A stretch of 64,000 bases of DNA. Source: Cordyceps javanica (lineage: Eukaryota > Ascomycota > Sordariomycetes > Hypocreales > Cordycipitaceae). Of the stretch, positions 46,274 to 56,277 are shown piece after piece; position 1 is the first letter of the stretch, and every line of letters starts with the position of its first letter. A program made the translations under genes and the position numbers. The notes under the pieces were generated by a model that was not told where the DNA came from, ran no database searches, and worked only from the letters and a program-made list of their open reading frames with translations. Location of the stretch: assembly GCA_036850795.1 (NCBI GenBank), contig JAAECO010000004.1, positions 6,696,001-6,760,000 of the forward strand. The letters run 5' to 3'.

Positions 46274-48025
46274 TTATAACTTGGCACGCGGCCGATTCTC
46301 GCGAACGATGGCAATAGACTCAACAGAATGTTTATCCCGAAGTTGCCTGCGCAAGATTTTCCCAGCCGCGCTTTTCGGGATGCCGCTGATTATTTCGACC
46401 TCAACAATCCACTTGTGCCGGGCCGTATTGGATCTAACAAACTCCAACAGTGCTTTGCCAGCTTCCTCGGGTGATGGGGCGTCGTCTTGCAGCACTACGA
46501 ATGCCTTGGGGCGCTCTCCTGCACGTTCATCCGCGATGCCACAAACTGCCGCATCCTTCACGAAGAAATGGCCAAGCAGCAAGTCTTCTAGTTCGGCGGG
46601 CGCGACGCCAATTCCCTTCACCTTGACCATGTCTTTAATGCGGTCCGTGATCGAAACAAAGCCTTCGGCGTCGATGGTTCCAATGTCACCGGTGTGCAAG
46701 TAGCCATCCGCATCATAGGTCTCCGCAGTTGCCTTTGGGTTGTCCAAGTAGCCCATCGTGACTTGCGGCCCTCTGGCCCAGAGCTCGCCCGGCGTGTCAA
46801 TGCCACAGTCTTTGCCAGTGTCTGGGTCAACGATCCGCAGCTCTGTCGACCCCACAAGCTGGCCGACCTTGTGTGCGTACTTGTAATCGTATTTTGAAGG
46901 GGGGTGGGAAGTGATGACGGAGCAGGATTCCGTCATGCCATAGCCCTGCTTGAAACCGGTGCCTGGAAACATTCTTTCCAACGCGGTCAGGATCTCCTGC
47001 GAGAGCGGTGCAGCACCGGAGGAGAGGCGGCGAACATGAGAGAGGTCATATTTGGCAACGAGGTCGGGCTCGCGCACGATTCGAATGATGATGGGCGGGA
47101 CGAATAAAACTTCCCTGATTTTGTACTCGGCGACCGTGCTCAGAGCGAGGTCCAGAGAGAATTTGGGCACAACGTACACGTTGGCGCCCAAAAGGATAGG
47201 GAGATGGAATTGATGTACAAGGCCAGTGATGTGATAGAACGGCAGCGCAGCCAAGAACTTGTCGTGGTCGGGCAGCGTGATTGCCTGCATCTGGAGGCAT
47301 TGCGCGATGACATTGGCGTGCGATATCATCACCGCTTTCGGGAGGCCAGTGGTGCCACTGCTAAAGCCGAAATACGCGCAGACGTCCCGGTTCGTTTTCC
47401 CAGGCGGCAGTTTATACGCCGGAAACTGTGCAGCGTCGCCAAACTTGCTCCCTTGCACAATCAATTCATCGACACTCAGCATGTCATTCCGCTGGCCATC
47501 AATCACGAAGATGTTTTCCTTGGACAGTCCACAAGTCGCCGCCGCAGACAAGGCAGTGTCCGCTACCTCGGGCCCAGCAAAGAGAAACTTGGCTCTACTC
47601 AGTCGGAGAGTGTGCGACAGCTCATCGGGGCTGTAGTCTGGCGATGCGCCGCACGCGACACCTCCCGCTCGCACTGCAGCAAGTGCGACAACAGGATAGT
47701 AAATGGAGTTTTTGCTAAAGATGATGGCGACATCATTCTCTTTCAAGCCGTAGGACCTAACCAGGGCAGAGGAGAGATGAGTCGAGTAGTTTTTGACCTT
47801 TTCAAAAGTCAAGTGCCGCTTTGTGTTCACGTCTGTAAAGCCGCGTGACTGGGAAGCGGTGGTGCTGCTGCTTGGCTTGTATGCCAGGCCCGATTCGAAG
47901 AGCCAGTGCCAGATGGTCTGGTCATTGGGATCTATAATTTGATGTTAGTGGTCAGGTGTGCCATCAAGCTTTAGCGCTCGAATGTGCTTACATGAGATAT
48001 CAGCTTGCTCAGACTTGAATACCAT
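46274..48025 (-). CDS. Acyl-CoA synthetase / 4-coumarate-CoA ligase-like enzyme with peroxisomal signal
   Basis: Two exons: 48025-47992 (11 codons plus 1 nt) and 47931-46274, giving 563 aa. The short first exon was recovered by the GTAAGC donor and the in-frame junction. ANL-superfamily motifs are all present: the phosphate loop SSGTTGLPKAV (about residue 203), GYGMTESC, GELWARGPQVTMGYLDNP, YLHTGDIG, DRIKDMVKVKGIGVAPAELE hinge, and the adenylation Lys in PKSAAGKILRR. It ends in AKL, a peroxisomal targeting signal type 1. The enzyme should activate a carboxylic acid to its CoA thioester in peroxisomes. Fungal 4CL-like enzymes of this form handle aromatic or medium-chain acids. It is adjacent to the four-domain fusion on the same strand. 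Confidence 0.93.
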
Positions 48026-48631
48026 GACTGCGAATATGGGATGTAGGATCGACAAGCCACCATGCGGGGAAGTCTCGTCCTCTTTTATAGTGCTAGTTAA
48101 ACTGTCCGCCGACGATGCCCCCGCACTGTACTTACCATTTACATTGTTCGAATTACATGTGCCACACACCCACCCGCTTGTTCGACACCAAGAATGCCCC
48201 AAAGATAGGAAAGAGCATGTACAAGGGCTATTTATGAACCCTCTTCGGAATCTATACCTATAAGGAGATTGTTATCTTTGCCTTGAGTAATATCCTTAGA
48301 AAAACATTTTCTGACCAGGGAAATGAACTTAGTTTCGCTAGCTCCTCATCAGTTGTTGATAAGTGAACATCAACCAGACTACATAGCTATTTTTAGTTTT
48401 GATAGCTCTTCTATAAAAGAAGATATAGTTTACATCATTTCTTGTCATCTGGCTCAAATATTCATCCAGAATACACCACGAATGGGCCCAGTCACTTAGC
48501 TTATAAAGATCTCATAAGTCGATTGCGAAGCTGTGCAACAACCAAGTAGCATCATGTATGTTCTGCATGAATGAATTGAAAAGTGAACCAGGACTTGTGT
48601 ATAGACTTAGTGATGGCCTCACTTCCCAAAA
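48026..48631. other. Intergenic between two leftward genes
   Basis: Promoter region of the acyl-CoA ligase-like gene and 3' flank of the fusion gene; AT-rich in 48280-48480. No gene is recognised. Confidence 0.55.
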
Positions 48632-51600
48632 TCATGCCCCACCGAATACTAGAAGACTACCAATGGCGACTTTTTCGAAGCCGTGCTGCCGCAGAAATTC
48701 TCGGCCGCGATGAAAAGGAAACTCGGCAACAACCATGACGCTGATGCGCTCCGGCGTGATTCCCGCCTCGCAGAGCAGACGGAGCATCGCACAGACGGTC
48801 TTGCCACTTGCAAGGGCATCATCCACCACCACGACCGACCGGCATTGGCGGAGAATGGTACAATCTGCCTCTATTGTAGCAATTCTCGGTTCATCACTCG
48901 ATGATGGTGATAATGATGATGAGGAGGAGGAGGAGGAGGAGGAGGAGGAAATGTGCGATGGGGACTTGGTCACGGACATCGTAGGCGGGGGAAGTTTGCC
49001 GGCTTCACGAAAGATGACCAATCTCGTGTCCAGACTTGCGGCCAACGGTGACGCAAAGGGGAAGCCGCCGGCCTCGCAGCATGCGATGGCGTCGACCCCG
49101 GCCCATTTCCCGGGAAAATGAGCTCGGAGAAGAGAGGTGCACAGCTGCAAGCCGCCCGGCTGCTGAGCAATGTCAAGTACGTGGCGAAAGTCAATACCTA
49201 GCCGTGGAAAATTGGGAACGATTCGCACCATGTTCTTCAGTTTCTGGACGTCAGGGTGCAGGTAGCGAAGGAGAAAATTCTTGGCGAAGCTTTCAGCTGC
49301 CGTGTTCCCGGCCTCTTCGTTGTGGAAGTAGAGGCTGGGAACCCATTCATTGCTGTTGCCGGGCTCTTCAAAATTGCCCCTGTCTCCCTCCAGTAGACAT
49401 TGTCGAGCATGCCACGCCTCGTTGCTCGTCGTTACGCGGACCTCGATGAGCCTTGTGTTAGGGACCATATGTGACAGGGCAGCGACTGGCTCCCTCTCTC
49501 TCATCCCTGTGATGATAAGAACGTCCACGTCTGCGGCATCACAGACAACTTGTAAGAAACGATCTTCTTTTAGCTTGGGCCGTTGACGCAGCTGCTCGCT
49601 GAAAAACTTTGTCAGCGCTGGTCGGTGTTCTTCTTTGTACGCCCGGTCACCAAGAAGTCGGTCATGATCCGCCCCCGTAACCGCGGCGTACTCTGCTTTC
49701 GTCGCGTCGCTAATACTGACTACCTGCACTCGAAGTTTGTCCTTGCCCGCATATACGTGATTCCCAATGATGGAAGCCCAGATCGCAGCACAAAAGTCTT
49801 TACCTACGCCATGGCGGCCAGTGACGAGGATAATGAGTTGCTGATTTGGTTGCGGGCAAGCAAATGGGCAGGCATAACTTAGAACACTATGAGGATCCTG
49901 GCGGCGTTTCAAGTAAGCGAGACGATACCGATTTTGACCAAATGCCTGAGCGGCCAGTGGTTCATCCCGCGGATCTGGTCCGAGATCCGCACCATAGGCT
50001 CCGGTGCTCAAGGGTAGCAACTTGTTAGCCACGTCGTATACCCAATTGACCGCAGCTCGCTCGCTTGCCGAGGCATCCTGATCGCGATACCAGACACCAG
50101 TGATGACGCATGCAAAAGTCCAATCTCGGCAGCCAAAGGCAGTGCCATGGCTGGCAATGTCGGCTACTGCACCACCAGCATGCAGCAGATGCAAGTAGCA
50201 AAGCGACGATGGCCGGGTGTCAATGGCGGCGAGGAGAAGATCCATGACGCTAGCTTGGCCGATTCTTTTTAAAAATATGCAGCGCTTAAATGAAGAAGTC
50301 TTTCTTCCGTCGGGCCCTCCATGTATGCTCGACATGTACATCTCCGTGTCGTATGCGTCGATTGCATTCACAGTTTTGCTGCCATCTTCAGGCCCTAGAA
50401 AGGCTGGCGCGGCCGACGTCACACTCGTGACAGCCCCAGGTGTAGCCATGGTGCACTCAGCCATGCTAACAGAAACATGGATTCCGTCGGAGTCGCTATA
50501 GAGGAAAAGGTCGGCAGAGTTTTCGCGAAGGAGCTTGCTGGCGAGGATATCAAGATCCGCGAGTCGTTGTCGCGCCTCGGACTGGCTGCGGACTGGGGCA
50601 GTCCACTGCCGAATGTTGTAATTGACGGACGCGCAAGCCTTGAAAACAACACTGATGACAATCCCAAAATTCGTGCCGGCACCTTTCAGCGCCCATAGAA
50701 GGTCCTCTTCATTATCCGGCCGGAAGGCGTCACTGGGCTGAAATTGAACCGGCACGTTACCAATGGCCATGACGCGACCAGAAGCAACACACACCATTAC
50801 AGCCCCAACAATTGAGTCGCAGGCGAGTCCATGAAGCCTGGACAGGTGGCCGATGCCGCCATGCAACCAGAGCCCGGCGCCGACACTGGGCCGCGACCCG
50901 AGAGGGACCGTCAGACCTGCGGCCAAGGCTGTCCGGATAATGTCCTCGCTTCTGCACCCGGCCCCTGCCACCACCAAGTCCGAGCCCGACACTTTGTGGT
51001 CTTTACTATGGACGAGGTCAACACTGTTGAATGCAGCCATGTCGATGGAGACGACGTTGGGCTGCAAGCAGTGACCGCCGTGACCGCCGCCGATGACGGC
51101 AAGACTCACGCGATGCTTGAGAGCCCAACAGACGCACTTGCGAACATGGGAAAGCTCAGCCGGTTTGGCGACGACGGCGGTCCGGTGGCGTCGCGCTTGA
51201 CGATTCTTGATGTGGCTCGCCTCGCCCAGCGGAACCGCGGTCGCCAGATCATCCAAAGCAGTCGCATGCCTGGTGAACGTCATCATGACTGTCGGGGCGT
51301 TGAAGGATAGGTGTTCTGGCCTTGCATCATCGCGGAAACAAAGGTTGTGGCATACTTTTCGCCAGGCAGACTTGAGGGCATCATGGGAGTCGCTGTTCTG
51401 ATAATCAGATCCGGAAATGAAGCGGGCAAAAGAGTCCAGAGACTTGTCTTCATCTGGCACAGACATGACACCAGAAGGGAAGCACGCTGTTTGTTGGCAT
51501 ACCAGCCCTTCGACGTTCAGACTGGTGCTGCGATGGAAAATCACGACCATGGCATCGAGTCGCTGCGTAAGCATTCCCAGCGCATGCTCTACAGACTGGC

Positions 51601-52123
51601 GTTGAGGATTCATACCGTACATACTGTGGCAGAAGAGAATGATGTCGTATTTCTCATTGTTACCGCAACCATCCCCACTCACCTCAGTCATGTTTTCAGA
51701 ACCAACGTTAAATGGTCTGACAAGAATCTGGGGTGAGCCTTTCAGTCGTGGGAATGGTGAATGCTGCCCTGAGTTTCCCAAGAGTCGGTATTGTAGCATC
51801 GAAGCAAACATGGTGTTTGGTTCCATCGCCGTGTATGTGCCGATCAGCTCTCTCAAGCTCATAGGGAGGTACTCTAGCACAGTTTTCGGACCTGGCCCAA
51901 TCTCTAGTACCGAAATCTGGCTTTGTGATAGTGGAGAAAACCTCAATAGCTGTGAAAGCTGAGGAACAATGAACGCTTGGTAAGTTGAGTACTCTTCAAC
52001 ATGAGAAAAGGCGGCGAACCCTATTCCGTACTGTTCTTCGGACAGTGGCTGCGGAACAGAAGACTTTGCCAATGACGACGCGCTCGCCTTCAAAGCCGCC
52101 TTGAGCTCATCAAGTGTTGCCAT
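48632..52123 (-). CDS. Four-domain fusion: methyltransferase-like / BBE-type FAD oxidase / phosphomevalonate-kinase-like / APRT-like
   Basis: One uninterrupted 3.5-kb exon encodes 1163 aa from ATG 52123 (MATLDELKAAL; context AAAATGG); ATG 52213 would add 30 leader-like residues. Domain 1 (about 20-270) has a SAM-type VLEIGPGP motif near residue 70. Domain 2 (about 310-740) is a PCMH/BBE FAD oxidase: GGGHGGH near 345 and GLACDS near 435 supply the His and Cys that bind FAD bicovalently in this family, with a BBE-like end near 735. Domain 3 (about 755-945) has a P-loop GRHGVGKD and matches animal phosphomevalonate kinase, including a YKEEHR block. Domain 4 (about 965-1163) is APRT-like: FREAGKLPPPT and the PRPP loop VVVVDDALASGKT, with a poly-Ser insertion between. 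Every catalytic motif looks intact. I know of no characterised protein with this order. It shares a promoter region with GTP cyclohydrolase I. Confidence 0.9.
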   Translation of the reverse strand: MATLDELKAALKASASSLAKSSVPQPLSEEQYGIGFAAFSHVEEYSTYQAFIVPQLSQLLRFSPLSQSQISVLEIGPGPKTVLEYLPMSLRELIGTYTAMEPNTMFASMLQYRLLGNSGQHSPFPRLKGSPQILVRPFNVGSENMTEVSGDGCGNNEKYDIILFCHSMYGMNPQRQSVEHALGMLTQRLDAMVVIFHRSTSLNVEGLVCQQTACFPSGVMSVPDEDKSLDSFARFISGSDYQNSDSHDALKSAWRKVCHNLCFRDDARPEHLSFNAPTVMMTFTRHATALDDLATAVPLGEASHIKNRQARRHRTAVVAKPAELSHVRKCVCWALKHRVSLAVIGGGHGGHCLQPNVVSIDMAAFNSVDLVHSKDHKVSGSDLVVAGAGCRSEDIIRTALAAGLTVPLGSRPSVGAGLWLHGGIGHLSRLHGLACDSIVGAVMVCVASGRVMAIGNVPVQFQPSDAFRPDNEEDLLWALKGAGTNFGIVISVVFKACASVNYNIRQWTAPVRSQSEARQRLADLDILASKLLRENSADLFLYSDSDGIHVSVSMAECTMATPGAVTSVTSAAPAFLGPEDGSKTVNAIDAYDTEMYMSSIHGGPDGRKTSSFKRCIFLKRIGQASVMDLLLAAIDTRPSSLCYLHLLHAGGAVADIASHGTAFGCRDWTFACVITGVWYRDQDASASERAAVNWVYDVANKLLPLSTGAYGADLGPDPRDEPLAAQAFGQNRYRLAYLKRRQDPHSVLSYACPFACPQPNQQLIILVTGRHGVGKDFCAAIWASIIGNHVYAGKDKLRVQVVSISDATKAEYAAVTGADHDRLLGDRAYKEEHRPALTKFFSEQLRQRPKLKEDRFLQVVCDAADVDVLIITGMREREPVAALSHMVPNTRLIEVRVTTSNEAWHARQCLLEGDRGNFEEPGNSNEWVPSLYFHNEEAGNTAAESFAKNFLLRYLHPDVQKLKNMVRIVPNFPRLGIDFRHVLDIAQQPGGLQLCTSLLRAHFPGKWAGVDAIACCEAGGFPFASPLAASLDTRLVIFREAGKLPPPTMSVTKSPSHISSSSSSSSSSSSLSPSSSDEPRIATIEADCTILRQCRSVVVVDDALASGKTVCAMLRLLCEAGITPERISVMVVAEFPFHRGREFLRQHGFEKVAIGSLLVFGGA
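48911..48950 (-). repeat. Ser-codon (TCC/TCA) microsatellite inside the fusion gene
   Basis: The in-frame run of serine codons on the minus strand lies between the APRT-like GKLPPPT loop and the PRPP motif, at the place of the flexible active-site loop in APRT enzymes. Length variation between strains is likely. Confidence 0.85.
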
Positions 52124-52573
52124 TTTAGGCGTTTCTATACCCAGAGCTGGTGAATCTGAGTTCAGTGTAGAGGGGAGAAAAGCGAAGAGGACGCAAGACT
52201 GGCTGCTATTCAAGCCAGAGCCAAGTAGGACGCAGCTTTCCGTGCATATATGGATAGGAAACCCTGACCGGTGGCTGCCGGCATAGAGTATTGAAGTAGT
52301 GTAACTCGAGTTGTATAAGTTTTTCGTTCAGTGCGAGTGTGAAGCCGAATGAAAAGATTGCGCCACGTTATATCAGCGTTCCTATAGGCTGAAATGCAAG
52401 AAATCCTCTTACTGACTCATAGTATTGCCGATCTATTGAGCCAAATTGAGGGGTAATCCACAATATGCAATCCTACAAGCATCTAAACAGCGTTCGCCTT
52501 CTGTTGAAGCGTCACGCCTGGACTCATCGCCAGCCAGGTCAGTCCTTCCATCCTGGCCAACCCCATCGCAGAG
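52124..52573. promoter_or_regulatory. Shared divergent promoter, fusion gene / GTP cyclohydrolase I
   Basis: A 450-bp region between two diverging start codons (fusion at 52123 leftward, GTP cyclohydrolase at 52574 rightward). CT-rich leader sequence lies on the fusion side (52140-52210). No obvious palindromic operator is seen. The arrangement favours co-expression. Confidence 0.6.
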
Positions 52574-53239
52574 ATGGGCTCGATAGAAGCAACTACAGAA
52601 ATGCACAAGACAAGAGCAGTAGAAAAGATTTCAGAGGCCGTGAAGCTGATCTTGGTCGAGCTCGGAGAGGACCCCAGTCGCGATGGGCTTCAAAAGACCC
52701 CAGATCGAGCTGCCACGGCCATCATGACCCTCACCAGCGGCAATTATCTGAATCCAGTTGCCATCCTTCAAGAGGCCATCTTCCCACGCGAAGGTCGCGG
52801 CTTAATTCTTGTCAAAGATATTGCCGTCTACAGTCTGTGCGAGCATCACCTACTTCCCTTCTTTGGCAGAGTAAGGCAGAAAATTCCAGTCGAGTCCTCA
52901 AGAAAGAAAAAAAAAAAGTTCTAAACGCGAGAATAACAGGTCCACGTCGCATACATACCCGACGAGTCTATCGTCGGCTTGTCCAAAATTCCACGAGTTG
53001 TCAAGGCGTTCGCACAACGACTGCAGATACAGGAGCGCCTGACGACGCAGGTGGCTCGGTGCATTGACGAGGCGCTGCGGCCGCGAGGCGTGGCTGTGGT
53101 TATTGAGGCGACGCATTTGTGCATGGCTATGCGAGGCGTGGAGAAAGAAACGGCGTCGACGACGACGGACTGCTTCCTTGGGCAGTTTGAGAGCGATGAC
53201 GGTGCTAGGAGAGACTTCTGGAGGGCTATGGGGAGATGA
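52574..53239 (+). CDS. GTP cyclohydrolase I, short form
   Basis: Two exons (52574-52870 and 52940-53239; 69-bp intron GTAAGG..AACAG, phase 0) encode 198 aa. Hallmarks are GEDPSRDGLQKTPDRAA, the zinc and substrate site SLCEHHLLPFFG, VHVAYIPDESIVGLSKIPRVV made by the splice, RLQIQERLTTQVA, and the third zinc ligand in ATHLCMAMRGVE. The enzyme converts GTP to dihydroneopterin triphosphate, the entry to folate and pterins. The protein lacks the long N-terminal extension of the usual fungal housekeeping enzyme, and its C-terminal loop (EKETASTTTDCFLG) is divergent. It is therefore likely a dedicated second copy. It is divergently paired with the four-domain fusion. Confidence 0.93.
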
Positions 53240-55003
53240 TTTGGCTTCATACAGTTAGTGAAATAAATACCAAGTTCTATCGGATGGCGGAGATGCTGTC
53301 TGTTCGACATTTCCAAGCTGGCTTTTCTCAATTGCTGCTCCGTTTGCAAAGTATTATGTCTGCGACCATGATCACCTCTTTCACACGCCGAGAACCGACA
53401 AGCCCAGGGTGGCGTTGTAAGTAGGCACGGTCCAATGCGCGCGCCAGCTTTTCGTCAAAGAAATGGGTTACCTTTTTTTTTTCAGGTAGACATTGAAGCC
53501 GCTAAGTGAAATAATGAACACAAGAACGCGCAAGATGGTCTTGTTTCGGCCTGCTGGTCGTCTGTCTGTGCAAGTGCTGACAAGATGCGAGCCTCGTCTC
53601 GGGTTCTGTTCCTTGGCAACCCTCAAAACTTTTCCAGAGGCAGCGAGGCTCGCTGATACTATAAGTCCGAGTCCCGGCACATATTCAAAGATACACGGGG
53701 ACCCTCGCGAGTTAAGGTGTAAGCCAGATTTAGAGCAGTCCAAATCTAGTAATTGGGTTGGTCAATATGGGTTGCTCCGCACCGCACCTGTGATACCTGT
53801 CAGCTATCTACTACATCAGGGCCGTGATTTGAACGAGACATGGTAAATCTATCTTAGTGTATCTCTATGGAGAATAAACTGCTGTCAAGTTCAGTAACGT
53901 GTCGTCTGCCCGAGGTTAATTTGGGCATCAGTACCACAACCAGCAACTACTTGGCTACCTGGCGTGTACATCAAAAATAAAGTTAGATGTTTCTTGTACA
54001 GTTCGGATTGGGATATGACAAAAGATTAAATGCTGATCCGAAGTTTGACGGCTGCAGCTCCCAAAGCTAGCATGGTCCTCTTGTCAGAGGCAAGGCCATC
54101 AATCTGCCCACCATCCATACGGTTGCCGCAGAAAAGATACAAGTGGTAAATATACAGATGTCATCTTTGGGCTCACAGTCGGGGCGGCACGGCAATCAAG
54201 AAGTCTAGGTAAAGATGAGTGTAACATATCGAGAAAAGAAACCCGAGAGTAAAACTCTACTTATTGCGGAAACCTGCAGTCTCATGGCCGAATGCGTCTC
54301 GGCGGCAGCGTCAGAGTGAACAAGGACAACATGTTGTGATGCTGTCAAAACTGAATGATTTCGTATCATTATAGAAAAAAAATTCTGATTATCCTCTCTG
54401 CGGGATCTTTTCAGTGGTGTGCCGAGTTCACGTATATCAGCTCTTGCTGGATACCAGATACAAGTTGCATGGCTACAAAAAGAGCGCACAAGAACATCAG
54501 CGTGACCTTTCTATACGCAGATGTTTCATAATCGCTTTCATAGTCTGTGAGATCGTCGATTTGTCATATTTCAAGTTTTAGCCTCCGGTTAGGTGTACCA
54601 CTCATACAGTTTGCCTCATGCGTGACTGCCTGTCGCTAGTCTCTAGTACTGCTGAAAGCAGGATGGCAACGCGTACTGCAGTTGCAAATCTAATGTCCGG
54701 GTTGGGTTTCTATAGTTTCCATGAATACAAGCTCTTTTTTGGTCCGTAGTGCGCTCATCTAGCGAGTCGGACCTTGGCTGTGTACCATCGAAGCGCCTTC
54801 GACACTTAAACCAGTTGTGGCGTACGCCGATGCACGCTCCTTCCCCTCGACGACAGTCCTTGAAACCATCGTCAAGGCAAAATGAATATCATTTGGTTTC
54901 TTTTTGGGCATTGGTGCAAGATCCAATCTGCATGAACATGGAGCCGGAACACCAACAGCACATTAGCCAGTGCATCGATTTGGCACCCATAGCAGGCCCG
55001 GAC
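53240..55003. other. Gene-poor stretch, nothing recognised
   Basis: A 1.76-kb stretch between the GTP cyclohydrolase and the frameshifted monooxygenase. It contains only short ORFs; a GTTCAAATC stretch (minus strand near 53824) lacks the rest of a tRNA. No gene is recognised. Confidence 0.5.
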
Positions 55004-56277
55004 CTATCTGCCCAAAACCCAACGGCAAACCCTACAGAGGAACAGCATAAGCACAAGAACCAAGTACCTTAGCCCGGTGCTGTGGCCATCGCGTAGCCTT
55101 TTCCGTGCATCCTTGAGAGCCTTAACCGCTCGGGGGAAGCTGATACGATCGTAAGCTTCGACAGCCTCCTCTAATGAACTACCATTGACAAGTTGCTCCG
55201 CCAGGTCCCAGGCATCACGCAGCCCAAGATTTGCGCCATACCCCGCGAAAGGACTGAGCGCATGGTTGCTATCACCAATGAAGATGACCGGCATTGTACC
55301 AATATCAGAGTGCTGAAACGGCAGCTATCGTGAGCGTTTATGCACATGACCGTATTAGGGTCTGTCTGCGAAAGAATAGTCTGAAATGGCTCTGCGATGT
55401 TTGAGCCAAGACCTGAAGCTCGTTTGATTACGCGCTTCGCATGATCAAGACCGCGTATATTTGTTGGCATCTGGTTCTCAAAGTGCCCGATGGCCCATTG
55501 CAGGTCTTTCTCGCCCACGGGAGATACGAAACACGATGTCCCATTGCCAGATAACACAAAACCCCAGTTTCTTCCAATTTCCTCGGGTAATGCTTCAGAA
55601 AATCGTGATACACCGGTGCGCATAACTGCTCCTGTGTATTCAAGTGCGTCATTTGGTCGTAGATAGGTACGAATCTTGCTGTTTGCGCCGTCTGCAGCGA
55701 CGAGGAGGTCGCATTCCATAAAATCAGACTCACTGTCATCCCCTTGAATCACTTCTATCAGCAATCGACCGGTTGACAGCTTCGCCACGGAAATGCACCG
55801 GGTATTCCAATACACAGAGTTTTCGTTATCCAAGTGAGCAGCTGCAAGGAGTATTCGCTGAATCTCATTCGGAGAAATACGCACGCTTGTTGTAGGCATT
55901 CCATCGGCTGCCGGTCTGCGCCTGCGCGTGAGGACCCTCCAGCTCGATGTCCAGAGCGTAAAGGAACCAGCGCCACCCACGCCAGCGATTGTGTTTCGCA
56001 ATGTATCAGCAAGTAGTCCCATCTTGTTCAAAGCCACAAGACCCCCAGAGACATGATTTCCAACAAGAGATAAGCTATAGCCACCACGCCGTTCATATGT
56101 GCCTTGGGTGTCGCGATCGAAAACAACAATTTCTGGAAAAGAAACAGCAGGATCCCACAGGCAGCGGAGACTGGCAACAAAGGCACTACCAAAAATACCA
56201 GCACCAACGACGACTATTGTCTTTCCAGAGAGGAAATGGCAAGGTGAGATGCCAGCAGACATTGTATGGCGGTTCAT
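55004..56277 (-). pseudogene. FAD-dependent monooxygenase interrupted by a frameshift
   Basis: The frame opens at ATG 56277 and runs to about 55326, with the FAD motif VVVGAGIFGSA (about residues 21-31), the central DLLVAADGANSKIRTYL motif, and normal family sequence up to NAHD. There the frame slips at 55325-55326. The family sequence continues in another frame (LPFQHSDIGTMPVIFIGDSNHALSPFAGYGANLGLRD.. in short: FIGDSNHA and GANLGL motifs) to the stop at 55004, with a hydrophobic C-terminal helix. Losing one base explains the break; no GT..AG intron of normal size fits. Unrepaired, the protein ends about 50 residues later at 55171 without the second FAD-contact motif. Either a sequencing error or recent inactivation is possible. 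Class A hydroxylase relatives (salicylate hydroxylase-like) oxidise small metabolites. Confidence 0.8.

Noticed and set aside
53815..53900. Possible tRNA on the minus strand (GTTCAAATC B-box-like string)
   Set aside because: No matching A box, acceptor stem or anticodon arm could be placed.
55325..55350. 26-nt GT..AG segment as an intron repairing the FAD monooxygenase
   Set aside because: Too short for a spliceosomal intron and it would delete conserved residues. A one-base deletion explains the break better.
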